From NCBI GenBank assembly GCA_009917695.1, contig JAACJG010000004.1:124001-188000 (forward strand): DNA of 64,000 nucleotides. Direction: 5' to 3'. This DNA comes from Candidatus Rifleibacterium amylolyticum. Its GTDB lineage: Bacteria > Muiribacteriota > Ozemobacteria > Ozemobacterales > Ozemobacteraceae. The notes below the pieces were generated by a model. That model searched no databases. It was not told the origin of the DNA and worked only from the letters and a program-made list of their open reading frames with translations. Positions 16,327 through 24,035 of this stretch are shown in pieces (position 1 is the first letter of the stretch; every line of letters begins with the position of its first letter). The translations under genes and the position numbers were made by a program.

Positions 16327-17130
16327 CTATTTCTGGCAGTTCGGGCAGAAGCATGAGCTGCGGCCGCTGATGCGCACCATCTTGATACGACTTTTGCGGC
16401 ATTTCGGACAGAGCTCGTCATGCTGGTCGTAAACCAGAGTCTCGATGTCAAAATGGGTTGTCTGGTCATTGATTTCGGGTCGCTCGCCGAGACTGTCGAT
16501 TCCAGCTTTTACCGCGGCCTCGATCACCGCAATGCAGGCTGCGCAAAGCTTCTTAATTTCTCCAGGTTTGAGCGACCCGGCCGGCCGATCCGGTCTGATG
16601 CCTGCTTTGAACAGCGACTCAGCCGCATAAATGTTGCCAAGGCCGGCAATTACCTGTTGATCCATGATCAAAGCTTTTATGCTGCATTCACGGCCGCCGC
16701 AGGCAACTTTCAGGTATGCCGGAGTCAGTTCGCCGGCAAATGGCTCGACGACCCTGGCAGCCGGCAGACTGGTGACCTCTATCGAGCCGAACCGGCGCGG
16801 GTCACAGAAGGTCAAGGTGCGCCCCGACGCGAGCAGAAGTTGCAGATGAGCGTGTTTAAACGCTTCTGGCTGCTGCCGTGTAAGGCAGAAGTAGCCAGTC
16901 ATACCGAGATGAATCTTTAACAAGTGTTGGCCGCCAAAGTCGATGAATATGTTTTTGGCCACACGCTTAACACTTTTGATTTTGCGGCAGGTCACCGACG
17001 CCGCTTCGGCAGCGTCAGGTATCAGTTTGCGCAGCTTCGGCGATAATCGCTGCCAGGAGCTGATGCTGTCATTATGCAGCTGTCTGGCGAGTGCTACCGC
17101 CAGCGTGTTTACTTCGGGCAGTTCGGGCAT
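16327..17130 (-). CDS. mutM: Formamidopyrimidine-DNA glycosylase
   Basis: The 267-residue protein starts MPELPEVN, which supplies the catalytic N-terminal Pro and Glu after Met removal. It keeps the beta-elimination Lys in RVAKNIFID, HLGMTGYF, DPRRFGSIE and GLGNIYAAE. A C-terminal zinc finger is formed by CPKC and CPNC, with GRSSCFCP in place of the common GRSTFFCP. It removes 8-oxoguanine and other oxidised purines and nicks the strand. Length and all key residues are normal for Fpg. Confidence 0.95.
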   Translation of the reverse strand: MPELPEVNTLAVALARQLHNDSISSWQRLSPKLRKLIPDAAEAASVTCRKIKSVKRVAKNIFIDFGGQHLLKIHLGMTGYFCLTRQQPEAFKHAHLQLLLASGRTLTFCDPRRFGSIEVTSLPAARVVEPFAGELTPAYLKVACGGRECSIKALIMDQQVIAGLGNIYAAESLFKAGIRPDRPAGSLKPGEIKKLCAACIAVIEAAVKAGIDSLGERPEINDQTTHFDIETLVYDQHDELCPKCRKSRIKMVRISGRSSCFCPNCQK

Positions 17131-17155
17131 GCTGGCGATAACTCCGTTCTCTAGC

Positions 17156-18283
17156 TTATTTGAGTTTTAGTGTCAGACTGAAAGTCGTGCCGCTGTCGCC
17201 AGTTTCGAACGCGACCTGACCGCCCAGAAATCCTTCGCCAAGCAGTTTTATGGCATAAGTGCCAAGCCCGCGGCCTGACTCGCGCTGGCTTGAAAAGTGG
17301 CGCTGGAATATCCGATTTCGCATCAGCTCGATTATTGGTTGATGGTTCCAGACCGTGAATACGATGTCATCGTTGCCTTTGATTGTAATGCCAAGTTTAA
17401 CTACACGTCCGGGATCGGTGTGTTCGAAAGCGTTCAGTAGCAGATTCTGCAGAATTCTGACCAGGATTTCCCAGTCGGTGTATATTCGGGTGTCAGCAGC
17501 CTTCTCTGGCCGTTCAAGGCTTTTGCCAACAACGAATGGCGATTCGGTAATTCCATCAACAGCCAGATTGATCACTTCGCTGAGAAGTATTTCACTTGGT
17601 CTTCTGGTCTGATGTTCGCTATCGTGACCAAGAAGAAATCTGTGTATCCTTATGTCGCTTTGAAGGAGCAAAGTTCGCTGTTCCAGACTTCGTAACAGAG
17701 TGGGAAGGTCTTCAAATCGGCTGTTGCGGGCGATTCTGGTTTTACAGTCAATAGCTGTGACAGCTCGCCCAAAGTCACTCATAAAATAGCGTTCAAGATT
17801 CTCAAGATCGCGCAGACGAGTGGTTTCATTTAGATTCATTATTGCCACATTCAGCCCGTCGATCTGGTATGGCATGCACTTTATGGAAAAGCAGCGACTC
17901 AGAACTCCTTTGGGATGGTTGATCGTGATCTTTGCATTTTCTTTAACTCTAATTTTGTCGTGCAGGCAATTCAACATTGCCATATTGGCATCGCAGCTAC
18001 GGCACCAGGGCGATAAACCACATCCAATAAGAGTGGCAGAGTGTTGACAACCGAAGATTTCGCCAATACGGCGACCCACAAGGCTGGCGTCGTCAGCAAG
18101 ATTCAAATTTTCGATAGTTTCTCGGTTAGCACATAGTAATTGACGCTTGTCGTTAAAAACCATTAGCAGACCGCCACATGCGTCAATAAGGTTTTTTATT
18201 GCGAGATCGCTCATCAACAATGCTGTTTGCTGACTTAGTTGATTTTTATCTGCTTTTGAAGGTGCTGCAAAAAGGTGATTCAT
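17156..18283 (-). CDS. PAS-type sensor histidine kinase-like protein lacking the phosphoacceptor His
   Basis: The 375-residue protein has a PAS-like domain with a cysteine cluster (CGLSPWCRSCDA, about residues 88-100). A short dimerisation helix and an ATPase domain follow, with N-box NLLLNAFEHT and G-box SGRGLGTYAIKLL. This is the family in which the helix normally reads LERxFFHDxxN. Here the aligned stretch is LERYFMSDFGR, with Ser where the His should be. No other H-box is seen, so autophosphorylation in the usual way is unlikely. The cysteine cluster may bind metal or sense redox state. A near-consensus promoter lies at 18461-18489. No response regulator gene is adjacent. Confidence 0.75.
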   Translation of the reverse strand: MNHLFAAPSKADKNQLSQQTALLMSDLAIKNLIDACGGLLMVFNDKRQLLCANRETIENLNLADDASLVGRRIGEIFGCQHSATLIGCGLSPWCRSCDANMAMLNCLHDKIRVKENAKITINHPKGVLSRCFSIKCMPYQIDGLNVAIMNLNETTRLRDLENLERYFMSDFGRAVTAIDCKTRIARNSRFEDLPTLLRSLEQRTLLLQSDIRIHRFLLGHDSEHQTRRPSEILLSEVINLAVDGITESPFVVGKSLERPEKAADTRIYTDWEILVRILQNLLLNAFEHTDPGRVVKLGITIKGNDDIVFTVWNHQPIIELMRNRIFQRHFSSQRESGRGLGTYAIKLLGEGFLGGQVAFETGDSGTTFSLTLKLK

Positions 18284-18635
18284 TTCAGATCCTCGTCTGT
18301 GTAATAGTTAGTATGTGTTTCACAGAACTGTCGGGCGGCCCCGGCAACTTTAGCCAACCTCGGTAAGTAAGAAAAGCAGAACTTTCTAATCAGCCTTCTG
18401 ATGCAGTCAGATAGCTATTTCCCCGCGCTTTCGACTTTATCAGTTACTTCCAATATTCAGATTATAATAAAAAATGAAATCATTGTGAAGAACAATTTGC
18501 CAGGAGAAATGTAAAGATATCTACTGAAGCTGTTAAAGCCCGTTTTGCAGACTTATGACGCTTTTGCTCGCAATCAGTATGCTTTTTTTATGTTTTTATT
18601 GGTAACTGCAGAAGTAAAGCAGACTCTAATTCTAT
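18284..18635 (-). other. Intergenic region upstream of the kinase-like gene
   Basis: This 352-base stretch separates two minus-strand genes. It holds the promoter at 18461-18489 and a long 5' leader for the kinase-like gene. I found no credible small ORF and no clear terminator for the upstream gene. Confidence 0.5.
18461..18489 (-). promoter_or_regulatory. Near-consensus sigma70 promoter of the kinase-like gene
   Basis: On the minus strand TTCACA (5 of 6), a 17-base spacer and a perfect TATAAT lie about 180 bases upstream of the ATG at 18283. Confidence 0.65.
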
Positions 18636-19991
18636 CTACATACCGAGTTCTTTGATCTGGCGAGGTGAGATAAGGTAAAAGCGGTCTTCGATCTTGAGAA
18701 ATGGATTCAGTTTTGTCCATTTGCCACGGTAGTTCGGTGAGGCTCCTTCAAAGCCGACATAAAGCACCTTGCCGTCAAATTCGAGGTCTTCAGAGCCGGC
18801 CGGTAATTCGAGTGTGGTAAGGTGAGTCTCGCTGTCTACTACCCATGCCTCGGCAGAGTAAGTCTTGCTTTGCCCCTCCGGTTTAAAGAAGAGCTTGATG
18901 GCTCTGTTGCTGCCTGGCTGCTTGTAAAAAGCCAGTTTCGAGCTGCGCGCACCGTAAGAAATGCTCAGAGCGACGAATCCTTTGCCAGAAGCGAACCCCT
19001 GTACCGATTCGCGACAGAGAATGACGCGGTCGGGTTTGTAGGCTTCGCGGCTTTTGCCGTCACTGGTGAACTTATACATTTGTCTGGCAGTTGGCATTCC
19101 ATCTTTTGCGACGTGATAGCCGGAGATCCAGGTTTTAAGCTGGTAACTGTTGGCAGCATGATGCGGAACCGGTCCATATTTGCTGTCAGACGATTTAACG
19201 AAGTCGCCGACCCAGAGATGTTCTCCGTCAAAGCTGACATAGCTGGCGGTAGAATCGACCGGATAAGATCTTTTCATGATGAGATCGCGCGCCGGAAGCT
19301 TGAAGCTGGGCGGCAGACCATCGGCCGGCGTCTCAGGTGTCTTCAACGATTTGTTGGCAACGAAACTGATGATTTGCTGTAGGTCGAAGCCATACAGTTT
19401 ATAGCCTGAAGCCACCCAAAGGTATTTGCCGGCTGCGGTAATGCCTCCGGCATGACCGGTGTAGGGTTTGCCATCTTCAAGATAGAGCGCAAAACGGCGT
19501 ATGGCAAGCCCGGTCAGGCTGTCAATTACGATCAACTGTGAAGGCTGGCTGGTTTTATCGGTTTTCGGGTAATAGGACAGAATGATATAGCGGTAAAAAG
19601 CTTCTTCTTTGACAGCAGCCAAAGATGTTCGCGGCGGCATCGGGCAGATGCCCTGAAAGACGAATTCCGCGGTTTCATGCCCGGGGATTTTAATGGCCCG
19701 ACTTATGTAAGATGGCAGTTTGCCGGGCTTGTTGCGATTTTTGACGGCATCGACAAGTTTGTTGAAGCCATTTTTGAAAAAGTTGCCGATGCGCTTGAAA
19801 AAATTGCTGTTTTTGTCAGTATCTTCATTGCTGGCAGAAGGTTCGTTTACAGCGGCTTGAGCGCTTTCGACCGTCTTTTTTACCTCGACCGGGCCATCTG
19901 TAAATGGTGTCTGAGCTGACAAACCTCCGGTGATGATTGTCAAAAACATTATGGAAATTGTTATCAGAATGGTATTGCGTGCTGCCAGCAT
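18636..19991 (-). CDS. Secreted protein with propeller-like repeats, unknown function
   Basis: A 451-residue protein with a signal peptide (MLAARNTILITISIMFLTII, cut near LSAQ). A Lys/Asn-rich linker follows to about residue 95, then a region with short repeated strands such as AAGKYLWVASGYKLYGFD and VSFDGEHLWVGDF. The G-x-LWV-x pattern suggests a beta-propeller. No catalytic motif is visible. A ribosome site AAGGAT precedes the ATG. It is divergent from the ten-haem cytochrome gene, with 158 bases between them. Confidence 0.6.
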   Translation of the reverse strand: MLAARNTILITISIMFLTIITGGLSAQTPFTDGPVEVKKTVESAQAAVNEPSASNEDTDKNSNFFKRIGNFFKNGFNKLVDAVKNRNKPGKLPSYISRAIKIPGHETAEFVFQGICPMPPRTSLAAVKEEAFYRYIILSYYPKTDKTSQPSQLIVIDSLTGLAIRRFALYLEDGKPYTGHAGGITAAGKYLWVASGYKLYGFDLQQIISFVANKSLKTPETPADGLPPSFKLPARDLIMKRSYPVDSTASYVSFDGEHLWVGDFVKSSDSKYGPVPHHAANSYQLKTWISGYHVAKDGMPTARQMYKFTSDGKSREAYKPDRVILCRESVQGFASGKGFVALSISYGARSSKLAFYKQPGSNRAIKLFFKPEGQSKTYSAEAWVVDSETHLTTLELPAGSEDLEFDGKVLYVGFEGASPNYRGKWTKLNPFLKIEDRFYLISPRQIKELGM

Positions 19992-20091
19992 ATTTCAATC
20001 CTTTATGCAGGAATACTACAGATTACTAACATACAATATACCGCAGTTCGCTTAAATTTGTTTTCGAAACATTGCATGTGAAAGATTCTAT

Positions 20092-20120
20092 CTGACGTCC
20101 CGGGGAATTTCTGCTATACT
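20092..20120 (+). promoter_or_regulatory. Extended -10 promoter of the cytochrome gene
   Basis: CTGACG, a 17-base spacer and TATACT preceded by TGC (extended -10) lie 30 bases before the TTG start at 20150. Confidence 0.55.
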
Positions 20121-20149
20121 CTCTGGTAAAGCTTTGTAGGAATAATTCA

Positions 20150-20977
20150 TTGCGGAACAGCTTTTTAATCGTTGTTGTCTGGCTTTTGTCTTCGGTTTGC
20201 GTAGTCTGGGCTGCCAGTTATAAAACGCAGGCCAATCTTCGGTTTTCCCACCATACGCACGACAAAAACTCGGTAAGTTGCGCTACCTGCCACGTCGATC
20301 GCGAAGTCAGCGAGTCAGAACGCATGCCTGGCCTGCCTCCCGGTTGGCAGCCTTTACGCCGAACACCGGTAGTTGATCCTGGCGCCGGCAGTGCTGGCTC
20401 AGAGAAGCCCGCGATTGACGACTCTTTTGGTCGTCCAGGTGAGGCCCGTTGTCTTGAATGTCACTTCAAAACGCGGGAAAAAGCTGACTGCGGACTTTGT
20501 CATCTCGAAAAGCCAGGGTATACCGAGCGCAAACGCCAACGCTACAAAAAACCTTTCAGCTTTTCCCATAAAACGCACGCTCAAACGGAGTGCAGTGTCT
20601 GTCATCCCGGCATTACTGCCTGGGAAAACCTTGACGGACATTATATCAGAGGACGAATGAAAGATTGTCTCGAATGCCATGACGGCGATCAGATTGCAAA
20701 AAACTGCGTAATGTGCCACAGCCCGACTCCGAGGCCTGAAGACCATACGCGAAATTACGAAAAGAAGCACGGTATGGCTTATCGTTCAGATCCGCAGCGC
20801 TGTTCGATGTGCCACGAAGATTCTTCCTGCCTTGACTGCCATTCACGCAAACCACGCGATCACACGGTAGCCTGGGTTAAGCGCCGGCATGGCATAGCGG
20901 CTCAGACCAACCCGCAGAAGTGCCGCGCCTGCCATCTTGACCAGCACGTCTGTCTGCGCTGCCATGAGAACTGGTAA
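20150..20977 (+). CDS. Ten-haem c-type cytochrome, exported
   Basis: The 275-residue protein has an N-terminal signal peptide (MRNSFLIVVVWLLSSVCVVW, cut near WAA) and ten CxxCH haem-binding motifs: CATCH, CLECH, CGLCH, CSVCH, CLECH, CVMCH, CSMCH, CLDCH, CRACH and CLRCH. Further His residues (for example SHHTH and SHKTH) can act as distal ligands. It should act in the periplasm or on the cell surface in electron transfer. No reductase partner or quinol dehydrogenase lies beside it, so the redox partner is unknown. The start is TTG, nine bases after GTAGGA. The pseudopilin cluster begins 115 bases downstream. Confidence 0.85.
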   Translation: MRNSFLIVVVWLLSSVCVVWAASYKTQANLRFSHHTHDKNSVSCATCHVDREVSESERMPGLPPGWQPLRRTPVVDPGAGSAGSEKPAIDDSFGRPGEARCLECHFKTREKADCGLCHLEKPGYTERKRQRYKKPFSFSHKTHAQTECSVCHPGITAWENLDGHYIRGRMKDCLECHDGDQIAKNCVMCHSPTPRPEDHTRNYEKKHGMAYRSDPQRCSMCHEDSSCLDCHSRKPRDHTVAWVKRRHGIAAQTNPQKCRACHLDQHVCLRCHENW

Positions 20978-21044
20978 TGAAAAAAAAACTTGCGCGCGTA
21001 AAAAAAGTTTTACAAAAAAGTCGCTCTGGATGAGGGTTTGAGGC

Positions 21045-21074
21045 TTGGTATTTGGTGCTCTTTTTTGGTAGAAT
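21045..21074 (+). promoter_or_regulatory. Putative promoter of the first pseudopilin cluster
   Basis: TTGGTA, an 18-base spacer and TAGAAT lie just upstream of the GGGAGTAGAG ribosome site and the ATG at 21093. Confidence 0.45.
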
Positions 21075-21092
21075 AGTATAGGGAGTAGAGAA

Positions 21093-21869
21093 ATGTTGCA
21101 GCATCGCCCGTCAAACGGCAACGGGTTTACTCTGGTCGAGATAATCGTGGCAGCCTCGGTGTTTTCGCTGTTTTTTCTCGGCGTATTCAACCTGTACCGG
21201 ATGGGCAGCAACATGTTTCTGCGTGGCAGCTGGAAGCTACAGAAACAGAAGGAGGCCGAGCGTTTTCTGGCAATTCTGCGCGAGCGTCTTGAGATGGCTT
21301 CGTCTCCGTCGGTCGTGTCTGAGTCGGCGGTCAGTGAACAGCTTGTGCATATTTACACGGTTGCCAGCGGAACCCAGGTGGTTGAGCCAACCAGCGCCAC
21401 CCGGGTCATGCTGTTTGCTATCTGCAAGCCAAATGTACAACCGACCGGCACCAATGGCATGATCATGCCGCACGTTCTGACGATGCGGCGCGATGCCGGC
21501 AGTAAGCTGTCTACATTGATTCTCGAGGGCAAATCGCAGATCGATTTTCCCGGAATAAATAACGATTTTCTCACCGAACTCAATACTGGCGCAGGAATAG
21601 GAGACTTCACCGCGTCGCCGCAGAATTTTGGCCTTGGTGCCGGCACCGGATTTCAGGCAAGTCTCAGTGAAGTTCATTCGATTCGAGTTTTTGTTGGAGC
21701 TGCCAGCGGCACAGTTGATGCCGCTTCAGTCGGCACTGCCGGGCATACGCTTGGCATAGAGGTAACCATGCGTAACCCGAAGAACGAGGAAACCATGGTC
21801 ACTCAGAGCATTTTTGCCCGTATAAACGATGCTTCTCCGATCAGAACGAGGTTGCCAGATGATTTATAG
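21093..21869 (+). CDS. Type IV pilin-like / pseudopilin protein
   Basis: The 258-residue protein has a prepilin signal: a short basic leader, then GFTLVEIIVAASVFS, with the Gly-Phe cleavage site and the Glu at mature position 5, followed by a hydrophobic helix. The rest is a globular region rich in Ser, Thr and Val. It would be processed by a prepilin peptidase and assembled in a type IV pilus or type II secretion-like pseudopilus as a minor subunit. It is the first of three co-directional genes of this kind, overlapping the next by 11 bases. Confidence 0.75.
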   Translation: MLQHRPSNGNGFTLVEIIVAASVFSLFFLGVFNLYRMGSNMFLRGSWKLQKQKEAERFLAILRERLEMASSPSVVSESAVSEQLVHIYTVASGTQVVEPTSATRVMLFAICKPNVQPTGTNGMIMPHVLTMRRDAGSKLSTLILEGKSQIDFPGINNDFLTELNTGAGIGDFTASPQNFGLGAGTGFQASLSEVHSIRVFVGAASGTVDAASVGTAGHTLGIEVTMRNPKNEETMVTQSIFARINDASPIRTRLPDDL

Positions 21870-22449
21870 CCGGCTGCACAGAAAGGGTGTCACATTAACA
21901 GAGATCATGCTGGCTCTGTTCATTCTGTCTGCCGCATTTCTGCCGATAATCGGGGTTATGAGCACCGGGATACGCGGCACCCAGAAGGATGAAACCATTC
22001 TGCGCGGCGTTCAGCTCGCGCAGAAAACTCTTAATACCGCCTTACAGTTGCCTTTTGGCGATCTGGTTGCCAACCGTGGTGGCGGGGGAAACGGCCCCTG
22101 GACATTCGGCAGTGCCGGCGCTGAATTCAGGTATGCGACAGGTTCAACTGAACTTTGCCTCGGTAAGGTTCTTGAAGGAACTCTTGAATACACACTTGTT
22201 CTGGAAATCAGCGATGTACCTTTCATTTTCAATCTCAGCGTTCATAACCCCATGGCGCGCAACAATGCGTCAGATTCGCCAGCTCTCTGGGGATGGCAGA
22301 CAAACGTAAAGGTTCCTCGCGTTGGTGAACAGTCCGGTTTGTATCATCGTTATGCTCTTACCGCGAACTGGTTTGACCGCGGTGCAACCGAGGGCACGCA
22401 GCGAACCTATCGCCTGGTCTCGTATAAGGCCCGACTACAGGAACTCTAA
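21859..22449 (+). CDS. Type IV pilin-like / pseudopilin protein
   Basis: A 196-residue protein starting MIYSRLHRKGVTLTEIML, with the prepilin cleavage site after Gly and Glu at position 5, then ALFILSAAFLPIIGVMS as the transmembrane helix. I chose the ATG at 21859, eight bases after an ACGAGG site and overlapping the previous stop, rather than the earlier in-frame ATG at 21829 inside the upstream gene. It resembles minor pseudopilins of the PulI/GspI sort in length. It acts with its two neighbours. Confidence 0.7.
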   Translation: MIYSRLHRKGVTLTEIMLALFILSAAFLPIIGVMSTGIRGTQKDETILRGVQLAQKTLNTALQLPFGDLVANRGGGGNGPWTFGSAGAEFRYATGSTELCLGKVLEGTLEYTLVLEISDVPFIFNLSVHNPMARNNASDSPALWGWQTNVKVPRVGEQSGLYHRYALTANWFDRGATEGTQRTYRLVSYKARLQEL

Positions 22450-22465
22450 GGAGCACGCAATCTAC

Positions 22466-22990
22466 ATGAAAGTAAGACGCAGAGGAACGGCAGTCGTTAT
22501 TGCACTGGTGTTTGGCATGCTGCTGTTGCAGATGGGTATCGTCTATATCAATATTCTGCGCAGCTCTAAGCCGCAAACCAGCCGTATTGACGAGCGTTCG
22601 CGCGTTGAGTTTCTTGCCAATGGCCTGATTGAGCTGGCACTGCTCAAATTCAGATTTCTGCCAACTGATTTTTATGCCAGCTATGATGCGGCATTTTCGC
22701 CGGCAATTCCGGTGAGTAATCGAAACAACGCTTATTTGCGGAGTTTTATCGAAGACCCGGTGTTTACAGTTCATGAGCAGGTTGAAGATTCTCTGCTCGG
22801 CAACGTTGTTTATAATGCTCAGATTTCCGACATGATTCTGCATACAGTGGCGACAAGTACCTGGTGGGGAGTGCAGGCTCTGGAAATCCGCGCAACAGTA
22901 ACTTTTACTTCGCCTGAGGCAGAAAACATCAGTCGAACGGTAACCAAGGTCTATCGCATCGATCGTACAAGCACTGCACCGGTAAATTGA
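22466..22990 (+). CDS. Pseudopilin-cluster membrane protein
   Basis: The 174-residue protein starts MKVRRRGTAVVIALVFGMLLLQ: a basic leader, Gly, then a hydrophobic helix, like the GspK/PilX-type members of pilus tip complexes, although the usual Glu at +5 is missing. I set the start at 22466 (12 bases after TAAGGAG); the open frame extends upstream over the previous gene without a ribosome site. No more specific family was recognised. Confidence 0.6.
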   Translation: MKVRRRGTAVVIALVFGMLLLQMGIVYINILRSSKPQTSRIDERSRVEFLANGLIELALLKFRFLPTDFYASYDAAFSPAIPVSNRNNAYLRSFIEDPVFTVHEQVEDSLLGNVVYNAQISDMILHTVATSTWWGVQALEIRATVTFTSPEAENISRTVTKVYRIDRTSTAPVN

Positions 22991-23010
22991 ACGGAGGATA
23001 CATAGAGAAA

Positions 23011-23982
23011 ATGAAGAAAACCCAGACGATATTTGCAGTTATTGCAGTATTAACTGTCGCAGTATGTTGCATCGCCGATGCCAGAACCCCGTCGCCTCAG
23101 ATAGCCACGGTTGATCTGGCCTCGCTTATGGTTATGCATCCGGCAATGGCCTCTTACGATCCCAATATGCAGGCATTCAAGGTTACCCGGCCCCGACAGC
23201 AGTTCATTCAGGATAAAGCGCGTATGGCTGCGGAAAAGTCGCGCAGAATAGACGAGTATCGTGCCCGTATCAAAGCTCTTGAAAGTCAGATGAGTGCAGA
23301 GCGTCAGCGCCAGATCAGAGAAGAAGCCCAGCAGAAAATCGAATTTGACAAGGCCATGGTAAGCCTGGCCACAGAAGCTGTCAGGTTGCATCGCGAAGTA
23401 TATCGTAATAAAGAAGCTGAGAACCGTCAGAAGAATACTGCACGTATTCGATCGTTCAAACTGCAGATAGATCAGCTGAATCGCCAGATCGAAAACGAGA
23501 ATGCCGAAATGATTTCTGACCGTTTCACAACGCCGGCAGAGACCAGGCAGCGCATCGCCCAGATTCTGTCTGAAATACGACAATACGCACAGGTTGTCGC
23601 AGCCGGAAAGAATATTACGATAGTTCTTGATTCGGCCGGAGCTTCTTTTCAGCAGTTGCCGGGCAATGCCGACGGCGTTTCTGCTGGCGATATCGACTAT
23701 TCAGAAGTTTTTGCCAAGCCTATGTTGTCGCCGATCACTCTTTCGTCTGATGAGGCGTCAGTGCAGGGTTACTATAATCTTCGACGTGACAAGGCCATTG
23801 TCTGGTATAACCAGCGTGCCATGATTCTGGCCCCATATCGAAATGAACTTGCCAATACCGCAGTGCTGGTAGGCGGTGTCGATATTACCCTGGAAGTCCT
23901 CAACGCAATTCTAAAGAATTACAGGGTAGAGCAGGCTGTATATTCTATTCTCAACAGCGTCATACAGAGTGGAGGACGCTGA
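23011..23982 (+). CDS. Secreted OmpH/Skp-like coiled-coil protein
   Basis: The 323-residue protein has a signal peptide (MKKTQTIFAVIAVLTVAVCC) followed by TVDLASLMVMHP and ASYDP. A long charged coiled coil (residues about 60-180) and the Skp-like stretch AAGKNITIVLDSAG come next. The C-terminus has GGVDITLEVLNAILKNY. OmpH/Skp proteins are periplasmic holdases for unfolded outer-membrane proteins. This one is larger than E. coli Skp. It shares its N- and C-terminal motifs with the protein at 28770-29714. I prefer the ATG at 23011 to the in-frame TTG at 22987 because it yields a normal signal peptide. Confidence 0.7.
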   Translation: MKKTQTIFAVIAVLTVAVCCIADARTPSPQIATVDLASLMVMHPAMASYDPNMQAFKVTRPRQQFIQDKARMAAEKSRRIDEYRARIKALESQMSAERQRQIREEAQQKIEFDKAMVSLATEAVRLHREVYRNKEAENRQKNTARIRSFKLQIDQLNRQIENENAEMISDRFTTPAETRQRIAQILSEIRQYAQVVAAGKNITIVLDSAGASFQQLPGNADGVSAGDIDYSEVFAKPMLSPITLSSDEASVQGYYNLRRDKAIVWYNQRAMILAPYRNELANTAVLVGGVDITLEVLNAILKNYRVEQAVYSILNSVIQSGGR

Positions 23983-24035
23983 TGAAAAGCCGTTTTATTG
24001 ATTCCATCGCCGGGGAATGTAAAGGGAGGTATGTG

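Noticed and set aside
20978-21044. Terminator after the cytochrome gene
   Set aside because: AAAACTT and AAGTTTT could pair, but the stem is only A/T-rich with a long loop, too weak to call.
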